Source of the DNA: Pukyongia sp963768085
Lineage (GTDB): Bacteria > Bacteroidota > Bacteroidia > Flavobacteriales > Flavobacteriaceae
Length of the DNA: 64,000 nt
Assembly: GCA_963768085.1 (NCBI GenBank)
Contig: CAVYGO010000003.1
Coordinates: 1,550,001-1,614,000 of the forward strand
Direction of reading: 5' to 3'
Position 1 is the first letter of the stretch; every line of letters starts with the position of its first letter. This document shows positions 17,321 to 24,969 of this stretch, one piece after another. The translations under genes were made by a program, and so were the position numbers. A model generated the notes under the pieces. That model had not been told where the DNA came from. It saw nothing but the letters and a program-made list of their open reading frames with translations, and did not search any database.

Positions 17321-17336
17321 AATACGATAAAGTTAA

Positions 17337-18290
17337 ATGAGTTTATTCAAAAAAATATTTACCAAAGAGAAAAAGGAAACGCTGGACAAAGGTCTTGAGA
17401 AAAGTAAAGCGACTTTTTTCGATAAACTTTCCAAAGCGGTTGCCGGTAAAAACAAGGTGGACGACGATGTCCTGGATAACCTGGAAGAAATACTGGTGTC
17501 CAGCGATGTAGGAGTAGATACCACGCTCAAAGTTATCGATAGGATCGAAGAACGCGTATCGCGGGATAAATACCTGGGTACAGATGAATTAAATCAAATC
17601 CTTCGGGAGGAGATCGCAGGATTGCTCTCTGAAACCAATACGGGTGACGCCACGGAATTCGTGGTTCCTGAAACAGATTATCCTTATGTGATCATGGTGG
17701 TAGGTGTGAATGGTGTAGGTAAGACGACCACCATCGGTAAGATGGCTTACCAGTTTAAAAAAGCGGGTAAAAAAGTAGTATTAGGGGCAGCAGATACATT
17801 CAGAGCCGCCGCTATTGATCAATTACAGGTCTGGGCCGACCGCACCGGGGTTCCTATCGTAAAGCAAAACATGGGCAGCGATCCGGCCAGTGTCGCCTTC
17901 GATACCCTGGAAAGCGCCGTGACGCAGAATGCTGATGTGGTGATTATTGATACCGCTGGTCGACTTCACAATAAGGTAAATCTTATGAACGAGTTAACCA
18001 AGGTGAAACGGGTGATGCAAAAGGTAATTCCCGATGCTCCACATGATGTTCTTCTCGTGCTGGACGGTTCTACCGGACAAAATGCATTCGAGCAAGCCAA
18101 GCAATTTACTGCCGCCACAGAGGTAACTTCCCTGGCGGTTACAAAACTTGACGGGACGGCCAAAGGAGGCGTAGTGATCGGTATAAGCGATCAGTTCCAG
18201 ATTCCGGTAAAATATATCGGGGTTGGTGAAGGTATCGAAGATCTCCAGGTTTTTAACAAATTTGAATTCGTAGATTCCTTCTTTAAATAA
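17337..18290 (+). CDS. ftsY: signal recognition particle receptor FtsY
   Basis: This 317-residue SRP-receptor GTPase docks ribosome-SRP complexes at the inner membrane. A short basic N-terminal segment leads into the helical N domain (about 20-105). The NG GTPase domain follows: P-loop GVNGVGKT (123-130), GAADTFRAAAIDQL, VIIDTAGRLHNKVNLM and the TKLDGTAKGG guanine-specificity motif. The long acidic A domain of proteobacterial FtsY is missing, as in many short FtsY proteins. The last base of its TAA is the first base of the methyltransferase ATG. Confidence 0.96.
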   Translation: MSLFKKIFTKEKKETLDKGLEKSKATFFDKLSKAVAGKNKVDDDVLDNLEEILVSSDVGVDTTLKVIDRIEERVSRDKYLGTDELNQILREEIAGLLSETNTGDATEFVVPETDYPYVIMVVGVNGVGKTTTIGKMAYQFKKAGKKVVLGAADTFRAAAIDQLQVWADRTGVPIVKQNMGSDPASVAFDTLESAVTQNADVVIIDTAGRLHNKVNLMNELTKVKRVMQKVIPDAPHDVLLVLDGSTGQNAFEQAKQFTAATEVTSLAVTKLDGTAKGGVVIGISDQFQIPVKYIGVGEGIEDLQVFNKFEFVDSFFK

Positions 18291-19144
18291 TGGTAGGTAA
18301 GAATAAACTTCGCAAGTTATGGTACACTCTTTCCGCTGGTCAGAGACACACTGTGAGGAGACTTTATTATTTACCTGCAGACGTTTTCGATAGGATTCGC
18401 GGTACACGAGGAAAATATGTTCCCCCCAGAGGTCTTGTTTATACGGGTGGAACGGGAGATCCTGAAGAATTTGTACAAGGCGGTCTGCATCAGCTGAATT
18501 TACTAAAAGAAAATATTGATCTGAGTACCAATGATGGTGTATTAGATATTGGAAGTGGAATTGGCAGAACGGCAATAGCCCTGGTAGCTCATCTGAACTC
18601 CAATGGGTTTTACGAAGGTTTCGATGTGGTTGAAACAGGGGTTAACTGGTGTAATAAAAAGATAAGACAGAATCATCCGAATTTTAATTTCACATATGTC
18701 CCGTTATTTAACGATTTATACAATACTCAGGTAGCCAAAGCGAGCGAATTTAAATTTCCGTATCCCGATAATCACTTTGATAAGATCTTTTCTTTTTCTG
18801 TATTTACCCATATGCAAATTGATGAGATCCGGAATTACCTGAAAGAATCACGCCGGGTCCTGAAGGAGGGCGGCCAGTGCTTCTCCACATTCTTTATCTA
18901 CGATGAAGAGAACGAAACATATATCGCCTCCAATGATACCTTTAGCTTTCCATATGATAAAAATGGGTACCGACTCATGGATGAAAATGTTACTTCGGGA
19001 AATATCGCCTTTCAGAAAGATCGATTACAGATGATGATGCAGGAAGCCGGATTCTCGAGGGTAAGGATTATAGAAGGGTTTTGGAAGGACGCCGTACGCG
19101 ATCCTGATAAAAAAGAATACCAGGATATGGTGGTGTATAGTTAA
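18290..19144 (+). CDS. class I SAM-dependent methyltransferase
   Basis: A 284-residue methyltransferase. The SAM-binding motif I is VLDIGSGIGRTAIAL (about residues 83-97), with an acidic motif II in YEGFDVVETG. A later DNHFDKIFSFSVFTHM and VLKEGGQCFSTFF are typical post-motif strands. The substrate is unknown. The N-terminal ~75 residues form a basic extension, GQRHTVRRLYYLPADVFDR. The ATG overlaps the ftsY stop codon (TAATG), indicating coupling, and rimO begins 17 bases later. Confidence 0.85.
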   Translation: MVGKNKLRKLWYTLSAGQRHTVRRLYYLPADVFDRIRGTRGKYVPPRGLVYTGGTGDPEEFVQGGLHQLNLLKENIDLSTNDGVLDIGSGIGRTAIALVAHLNSNGFYEGFDVVETGVNWCNKKIRQNHPNFNFTYVPLFNDLYNTQVAKASEFKFPYPDNHFDKIFSFSVFTHMQIDEIRNYLKESRRVLKEGGQCFSTFFIYDEENETYIASNDTFSFPYDKNGYRLMDENVTSGNIAFQKDRLQMMMQEAGFSRVRIIEGFWKDAVRDPDKKEYQDMVVYS

Positions 19145-19161
19145 TTGAAGGAAATTACGTT

Positions 19162-20466
19162 ATGCGGACGAAATCAATAAAGAAAAACAAGATCAACGTT
19201 GTCACTTTGGGCTGTTCCAAGAATGTATACGACAGCGAGGTGCTGATGGGTCAACTCAAGGCTAACAATAAAGAAGTTGTCCATGAGGAAGAAGGGAATA
19301 TCGTCGTGATCAATACCTGCGGATTCATTGCCAACGCCAAAGAGGAGAGCGTAAATACCATTCTTGAGTACGTTCAGAAAAAGGAGGAAGGAGAAGTCGA
19401 CAAGGTATTTGTTACCGGTTGCCTTAGTGAACGCTATAAACCAGACCTTCAGAAAGAGATTCCTAACGTTGACCAGTATTTTGGAACCACCGAACTTCCT
19501 GGCTTGCTTAAAGCCCTGGGAGCGAACTATAAACATGAGCTCATCGGTGAGCGACTAACCACAACTCCAAAAAATTATGCCTACCTCAAGATTGCAGAAG
19601 GATGCGACAGGCCCTGTTCGTTTTGTGCAATCCCTATTATGCGTGGAAAACACCGGTCCACCCCTATAGAAGACCTGGTTACGGAAGCGGAAAAACTGGC
19701 AGCCAAAGGAGTTAAAGAACTCATCCTTATCGCACAGGACCTTACCTATTACGGGCTCGATATCTATAAGAAGAGAGAACTGGCAACCCTTCTAAAAGAA
19801 CTGGTAAAAGTGGAAGGAATTGAGTGGATTCGTTTACATTATGCTTTTCCCACGGGATTCCCTATGGAAGTCCTGGAAGTGATGAAGAATGAACCTAAGA
19901 TATGTAATTACATAGACATCCCATTGCAACATATTTCAGATCCGATCCTGAAATCCATGCGACGTGGGACCACCAAGGCTAAAACCAATAGGCTATTAGA
20001 AGATTTCAGGGCTGCAGTGCCCGAAATGGCGATTCGGACCACCCTCATCGTAGGATATCCTGGTGAGACCGAGGAAGACTACCAGACATTGAAACAATGG
20101 GTGCAGGATATGCGTTTCGAACGCTTGGGTTGCTTTACATATTCTCACGAAGAAAATACACACGCATTTAATTTAGAAGATGACGTCCCCGAAGAGGTAA
20201 AAATGCAACGAGCTAACGAGATCATGGATATACAATCTCAGATCTCCTGGGAACTGAACCAGGCCAAAATAGGCCAAACCTTCCGGGTATTGATCGACAG
20301 AAAAGAAGGGAGTTACTATGTTGGACGAACGGAATTTGATAGCCCGGATGTTGATAATGAAGTGCTAATTAATGCGGAAGTCGGCTACCTGAGAACCGGT
20401 GAATTCTTTACTATAAAAATAAATGCCGCTGAAGATTTCGATCTTTACGGTGAAGTTGTTAATTAA
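19162..20466 (+). CDS. rimO: ribosomal protein S12 methylthiotransferase RimO
   Basis: This 434-residue radical-SAM enzyme methylthiolates the conserved aspartate of ribosomal protein S12. The UPF0004 domain carries Cys18 (VVTLGCSKN), Cys53 (INTCGFIAN) and Cys87 (VTGCLSERY) for one iron-sulfur cluster. The radical SAM cluster is Cys148, Cys152, Cys155 in EGCDRPCSFCAIP. SKNVYDSEVL and the PLQHISDPILKSMRRG region favour RimO over MiaB. The C-terminal ~65 residues form the TRAM domain. It follows the methyltransferase closely and precedes the BNR lipoprotein gene. Confidence 0.95.
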   Translation: MRTKSIKKNKINVVTLGCSKNVYDSEVLMGQLKANNKEVVHEEEGNIVVINTCGFIANAKEESVNTILEYVQKKEEGEVDKVFVTGCLSERYKPDLQKEIPNVDQYFGTTELPGLLKALGANYKHELIGERLTTTPKNYAYLKIAEGCDRPCSFCAIPIMRGKHRSTPIEDLVTEAEKLAAKGVKELILIAQDLTYYGLDIYKKRELATLLKELVKVEGIEWIRLHYAFPTGFPMEVLEVMKNEPKICNYIDIPLQHISDPILKSMRRGTTKAKTNRLLEDFRAAVPEMAIRTTLIVGYPGETEEDYQTLKQWVQDMRFERLGCFTYSHEENTHAFNLEDDVPEEVKMQRANEIMDIQSQISWELNQAKIGQTFRVLIDRKEGSYYVGRTEFDSPDVDNEVLINAEVGYLRTGEFFTIKINAAEDFDLYGEVVN

Positions 20467-20482
20467 AGCTATTTCGAACACA

Positions 20483-21754
20483 GTGAGAAATCTTATCACT
20501 CTATTCATTGGCCTCATTATTGTTACTTCCGGTTGTAAGAAAACGACCACGGAGGCTCGGGCTGTTTCTGAAGAAAAAATTGTTGAGAATCTTCCAAATC
20601 CGGTTGCGGGTAATAGCTCCTTACCCAGACTATTTAGCAATGGCGAAGAAGTTTATATGTCCTGGGTTACTCGATCGGATTCTATGGATATTCTTCGTTA
20701 TTCAACTTTTAAGGATTCAGACTGGGGAGTAATTGAAGGAGTAGCCAACGGAACGGATTGGTTTGTGAACTGGGCGGATTTTCCTGTTATTGCTAAGAAC
20801 AATGAGAATTTGTTGCTGACCTACCTGCAAAAATCTTCTGAGGAAACATTTGCCTACGATATTTATGTTCATCATGAAATGCCTTATAAAGATGATGACG
20901 TAGCAATCGGACCTCCCGGGGTTTATCTAGAAGATAATTTCAAGTTACATTCGGATACAACGAAGACCGAACATGGCTTTGTTTCGGTTGTCCCTGCTGA
21001 GGAAGAAGGTTTTTTTCTTTCATGGCTAGACGGTCGAAACACCGGTGGATCCTCGCATGGAGATCATTCAGACCATGGTGGTGGTGCTATGACCTTACGA
21101 GCTGCGTATGTTGATATGTATGGTGATATAACGGATGGAGTTGAGCTGGATCCTCGTGTGTGCGATTGCTGTCAGACCAGTGCAACAATAACACCCAACG
21201 GTCCTTTGGTTGCTTATCGCGATCGCAGTGATCATGAGATCCGGGATATCTCTGTTGTACGACAAGTCGATGGTGAATGGCTTGAGCCGCAGACTATTGG
21301 AAATGACAATTGGGAAATTGCAGGCTGCCCTGTGAATGGACCTTCAGTTGATTCCTTTAATAATACTGTCGTTTTGGCTTGGTTTACCGCCACCGGTGGA
21401 GAAGGAGCCGTGCAGGTTGTGTTTTCCGGGGACGCGGGTAGCACTTTTGGCGAGCCCGTTAGGGTTGACGCAGGAAATGCCACAGGCAGGGTGGATGCAG
21501 TCATGCTAAATAATTCTGAAGCTGTCGTTTTATGGATGGAACCTGATGGGGAGGATGAAGTGATCCAGCTCATGAAGATCACTTCAGAAGGGAAAAAAGG
21601 AAAGCCGATTACTGTTTCCAAAACCAGTGCTGAACGGGCTAGTGGATTCCCCCAACTCGAGAAATTCGGGGACATTTTAATGATGGCCTGGACCGATGCA
21701 GCAGGTGATACTTCTTCAATTAAAACCGCCACCTTATCTTTGAACAAATTGTAG
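20483..21754 (+). CDS. BNR-propeller lipoprotein with CDCC and His-rich motifs (sialidase-like family, function unknown)
   Basis: From a GTG start at 20483 this is a 423-residue lipoprotein: MRNLITLFIGLIIVTSGCKK has a lipoprotein signal with Cys18. A longer frame from ATG 20423 overlaps rimO and buries the signal, so GTG is preferred. The body has propeller-type strands (WLDGRNTGG, VLAWFTATGGEGAVQVV, FSGDAGSTFGEPVRV). Two clusters stand out: HGDHSDH at about 192-198 and CDCC at about 227-230 in DPRVCDCCQTSA, with another Cys at about 282 (AGCPVNGP). These look like a metal or redox site. Such proteins are often labelled exo-alpha-sialidase, but I see no sialidase arginine triad. It starts 16 bases after rimO. 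Confidence 0.75.
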   Translation: MRNLITLFIGLIIVTSGCKKTTTEARAVSEEKIVENLPNPVAGNSSLPRLFSNGEEVYMSWVTRSDSMDILRYSTFKDSDWGVIEGVANGTDWFVNWADFPVIAKNNENLLLTYLQKSSEETFAYDIYVHHEMPYKDDDVAIGPPGVYLEDNFKLHSDTTKTEHGFVSVVPAEEEGFFLSWLDGRNTGGSSHGDHSDHGGGAMTLRAAYVDMYGDITDGVELDPRVCDCCQTSATITPNGPLVAYRDRSDHEIRDISVVRQVDGEWLEPQTIGNDNWEIAGCPVNGPSVDSFNNTVVLAWFTATGGEGAVQVVFSGDAGSTFGEPVRVDAGNATGRVDAVMLNNSEAVVLWMEPDGEDEVIQLMKITSEGKKGKPITVSKTSAERASGFPQLEKFGDILMMAWTDAAGDTSSIKTATLSLNKL

Positions 21755-21757
21755 TTC

Positions 21758-22987
21758 TTGAAAAAACTATTAGTGATAGGCCAAACGTTTCCGGAACCAA
21801 CCACTACTGCGGCTGGTGGAAGGATGATGCAGTTATTACAGTTTTTTTCAGATCAGGGATATGAGATCTCCTTCGGTAGTACGGCCGCTCAAAGTGAAAG
21901 ATCGGCACCGCTGGAATCTGTAGAAATCACTATACACCAACTTCAGCTGAATGATTCTTCATTCGATGCACTTCTGAAAAACTTAGACCCGGACATTGTA
22001 CTATTCGACCGTTTTATCACCGAAGAACAATTCGGTTGGCGGGTCACTGAAATTTGTCCTGATACAATCAGGATCTTAGATACAGAGGATCTTCATTTTC
22101 TTCGAAAGGCCCGTGAGACATCGGTTAAGGAAGGGAATCCAGTTGAAGAAGCAGATTTATTTTCAGAATTAGCCAAAAGGGAATTGGCAAGTATACTGCG
22201 CTCCGATCTTTCTCTCATCATTTCAGAAAAGGAAATGGAGCTATTGCAAAACACATTTCATATTCCCAAGGGTCTTCTTCATTATATACCATTCCTGGTG
22301 GATTGCAGTGCTTTAAGCAAAAATGACCTACCAGGCTTTCACCAAAGAAATGATTTTATCACAATAGGGAATTTTCAACATGCTCCAAATGCGGATGGGG
22401 TACAATGGCTGGCCAATGAGATCTGGCCGGAAATACGAAACAAACTACCCAATGCTGAGATGCACGTTTACGGCGCTTATGCGCCTCAGAAAATTAAAGA
22501 GTTACATAATGAAACCATTGGATTCCTAATCAAAGGGTGGACTCCTGAAGTGAGTGAAGTAATGTCTAAATCCCGGGTATGCCTTGTTCCGCTGCGTTTT
22601 GGGGCAGGATTGAAAGGAAAAATAATTGATGCCATGTTGAACGGAACCCCTTCGGTAACTACAGGCATAGGTGCCGAGGGAATCTTTGGGGACTTGCCTT
22701 TCGGCGGAATCATAGCTGAAACAAGGGAAGATTTTGTAAGATCTGCGGTCCGGTTGTATACCGATGAAAACGAATGGAAACAGTCTCAGAAGAATGGTTT
22801 CAAAATAATAGAGGATCGTTTCAACAAGAAAGTTTTCACCGATTTGTTCAATGAAAAACTGCAGGAAATACAAATGAATCCGGGAGATCACAGAAATACC
22901 CATTTCATGGGACAAATACTCCGGCATCATACGCTACAAGCCTCGAAATATCTGAGCAAATGGATAGAATTAAAGAACAAATCATGA
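21758..22987 (+). CDS. glycosyltransferase (GT4/GT-B fold)
   Basis: A 409-residue GT-B-type glycosyltransferase. The N-terminal domain starts KKLLVIGQTFPEPTTTAAGGRMMQ and the C-terminal nucleotide-sugar domain contains ITIGNFQHAPNADGVQWL, MHVYGAYAP, IKGWTPEVSEVMSKSRVCL and VPLRFGAGLKGKIIDAM. The GAGLKGK...G(T/A)PSVTT pattern is typical of GT4 enzymes that build surface glycans. The start codon is TTG, three bases after the previous stop. It probably ends the ftsY-methyltransferase-rimO-lipoprotein run. The 3' end is convergent with a TPR lipoprotein gene, and I see no good terminator in the 36-base gap. Confidence 0.87.
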   Translation: MKKLLVIGQTFPEPTTTAAGGRMMQLLQFFSDQGYEISFGSTAAQSERSAPLESVEITIHQLQLNDSSFDALLKNLDPDIVLFDRFITEEQFGWRVTEICPDTIRILDTEDLHFLRKARETSVKEGNPVEEADLFSELAKRELASILRSDLSLIISEKEMELLQNTFHIPKGLLHYIPFLVDCSALSKNDLPGFHQRNDFITIGNFQHAPNADGVQWLANEIWPEIRNKLPNAEMHVYGAYAPQKIKELHNETIGFLIKGWTPEVSEVMSKSRVCLVPLRFGAGLKGKIIDAMLNGTPSVTTGIGAEGIFGDLPFGGIIAETREDFVRSAVRLYTDENEWKQSQKNGFKIIEDRFNKKVFTDLFNEKLQEIQMNPGDHRNTHFMGQILRHHTLQASKYLSKWIELKNKS

Positions 22988-23023
22988 ATGGCACCGGATG
23001 AATATGGGATGTGATTTCTCTGT

Positions 23024-23980
23024 TTATTTCAAGGATGGTTGGAAATAACTATTCAGATCACTTTCGGCGGCAATAAACCCGAAGGAAGGCCAATCTTCAC
23101 CCGATACTATTTCCTCGAATATCTCTTTAGCCTTATCTCTGTTCCCGTTATAATAATGCCAATTCCCGATTGCGTATTTCAAAGCACTCCCGGAAGGTGA
23201 ATCCTCAGCCCCAGGTTCGTATATATCATCCGCCTGAATAAGTCCTTTGTAAACCAGACATGCTTTATGGTACGCATCATTTTCGATCACATCCATATTT
23301 TCCGTTATATTTTGGAGGTATTGTTCTGCAGTTTCAAGTCTTCCCATTCTCATATTAATCATATAGATCCAATGCGTAGCTGAAACTACATTATCCGGAC
23401 TTGTCGAGGTTTCAAGACATTTCTTATAGGCATTCAGCGCATTTTGCATGTCTTGTTTCAGGTAATATGCTAAGCCAAGATGATAATGAATATTACCATG
23501 CATCGTACTTACCGGGATATTCCTGGCATTAGGCATACCGTCGGGTTCAGTCTTGTTTTGTTTGCCTTCAATAATTTTCGCCGCCTTCTTAAGATCTGCA
23601 ATAGCATTGTCAAACTCACGGATGGAAATATACCGATGGCCGCGATGTCTTAGCAGCCTGGATTCGTCTGGAAATATTTTTAATCCTTCTGTATAGATCT
23701 CGATAGCTTTTTTATAGTTTCCCTTATAGGCCGTAAATCGTCCAAACCAAATAAGATTATCCAGATCATCGGGCGCATTATCATAAATATCCTTTTTCTC
23801 AAGGTATCGCTGCAATAGTTTTTCAGAAGGTTCTGCTGATCTCAGAGTATCTCCTGCCAGACTTATTGCTTCATAGTTCTCGATATTTAATAGTGGTTTA
23901 TCTGATTCTTTCTCTTTTTCGGCCGAATTGTTACAGGATATGATTAGAATTATTAGGAAAACCAGTAAGATTTTTTTCAT
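23024..23980 (-). CDS. tetratricopeptide repeat lipoprotein
   Basis: A 318-residue lipoprotein. MKKILLVFLIILIISCNN has a lipoprotein signal with Cys16. The rest is TPR-like helix pairs: IWFGRFTAYKGNYKKAIEIY, LLRHRGHRYISIREFDNAIA, YHLGLAYYLKQDMQNALNAY and YAIGNWHYYNGNRDKAKEIF. It is anchored in a membrane facing the periplasm and probably acts as a protein-interaction scaffold. There is no catalytic motif. It is monocistronic, with 411 bases upstream that hold only a doubtful small ORF. Confidence 0.8.
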   Translation of the reverse strand: MKKILLVFLIILIISCNNSAEKEKESDKPLLNIENYEAISLAGDTLRSAEPSEKLLQRYLEKKDIYDNAPDDLDNLIWFGRFTAYKGNYKKAIEIYTEGLKIFPDESRLLRHRGHRYISIREFDNAIADLKKAAKIIEGKQNKTEPDGMPNARNIPVSTMHGNIHYHLGLAYYLKQDMQNALNAYKKCLETSTSPDNVVSATHWIYMINMRMGRLETAEQYLQNITENMDVIENDAYHKACLVYKGLIQADDIYEPGAEDSPSGSALKYAIGNWHYYNGNRDKAKEIFEEIVSGEDWPSFGFIAAESDLNSYFQPSLK

Positions 23981-24182
23981 GGTGAGAAATTAAAAAATAC
24001 GGAGTGAATGTGAATTCTGGAGTTTAATTTAAGATAATTCTGAGGATCAGAGTCAATTCATCGATGTTTTGTAGGAAAAACACTACTAAAAGTAAGAAAT
24101 AGATTACAATTAATAGTTGAATTTTGATACATTTAAGTACCTCAAATACCATGATTCGATCTACGCTTTAAAACAGATAAGT

Positions 24183-24320
24183 ATGGAGCCTAAATTGAAT
24201 TATACGTTTACACGTCGTTCCCGAAGTTTTTTGGAATGGTTTCACGAAACTATTAAATCAGAAAAGTATTTCATGGCGGATGCTATGATTCATCTTGAAC
24301 CCAGCCGCGTCAGTAGTTAA
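24183..24320 (+). CDS. doubtful small ORF, 45 residues
   Basis: An ATG at 24183 gives a basic 45-residue peptide, MEPKLNYTFTRRSRSFLEWF followed by HETIKSEKYFMADAMIHLEP. The frame stays open upstream to a TTG at 24117. I recognise no family and see no convincing promoter. Apart from this the 411 bases between 23981 and 24391 show nothing I can support. It may be a real small protein or chance. Confidence 0.25.
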   Translation: MEPKLNYTFTRRSRSFLEWFHETIKSEKYFMADAMIHLEPSRVSS

Positions 24321-24391
24321 ATCTCGCTCTGTACCTGAGGAAATCTAACTGTTGCACGGGAAAGTATTGTACGTGCATTTTTCATACATTT

Positions 24392-24949
24392 ATGGTAATG
24401 GATGAGCTTAAAATCTCGAAGTCGAAAAATACTCGTGTACGTAGGATCGTATTGATATCCTTGTTCATTTTCGGCGCCATTACTTATTTTCTATTTTCAC
24501 AGCTAGGCGGTACCGCCGCGTCGGCCGAAGTATACGACCGATATTTTGAACCATACGACCCTTCTGAAGAACTAATTTTAGCAAGTCCGGGCACTACGCC
24601 AAACTGGAAAAAAGGATTGGATAACTTCGCAAGTGGAAACTATGAGGAAGCCCTGAAATACTTCGAATATGCCGAAGGTGATGTCGCTTATACTACTGTC
24701 GAATTTTATGAAGGAATGAGCTATCTGCAGATGCCACAGCCCGATTATTTTGATGCAACTTATTATCTAAACGAGGTGCAATTAGAAGATTGTGAGTTTC
24801 AGGGTAAGGCCAGATGGTATTATGCCCTTACGCTGATAAAGCAGGGAAAGGTAAAACCCGCAAAAGAAATCCTTAAGATTATCGTAAAAGAGGGTTCGTT
24901 TAATCATCGAAAAGCGCAGTCCATTCTAAATATGAAAATTGAGGGATAA
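24392..24949 (+). CDS. membrane-anchored tetratricopeptide-like protein
   Basis: A 185-residue protein with a basic cytoplasmic N-terminus (SKNTRVRR), one membrane helix at about 19-38 (IVLISLFIFGAITYFLFSQL) and a C-terminal helical region with TPR-like units (FASGNYEEALKYFEYAEG, KARWYYALTLIKQGKVKPAK). The arrangement resembles the small anchored TPR proteins that accompany regulators in Flavobacteriia, but no sigma factor is next to it. ATGs at 24392 and 24398 are both possible starts. It is convergent with the M14 peptidase gene, 20 bases apart. Confidence 0.72.
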   Translation: MVMDELKISKSKNTRVRRIVLISLFIFGAITYFLFSQLGGTAASAEVYDRYFEPYDPSEELILASPGTTPNWKKGLDNFASGNYEEALKYFEYAEGDVAYTTVEFYEGMSYLQMPQPDYFDATYYLNEVQLEDCEFQGKARWYYALTLIKQGKVKPAKEILKIIVKEGSFNHRKAQSILNMKIEG

Positions 24950-24969
24950 TCGAGGTTGATAATAGCTTT

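Noticed and set aside
17181..17336. SRP RNA (ffs) or tmRNA upstream of ftsY
   Set aside because: The SRP apical motif with its GGAA-type loop is missing and the length and ends do not fit tmRNA. It is kept only as an unassigned structured RNA.
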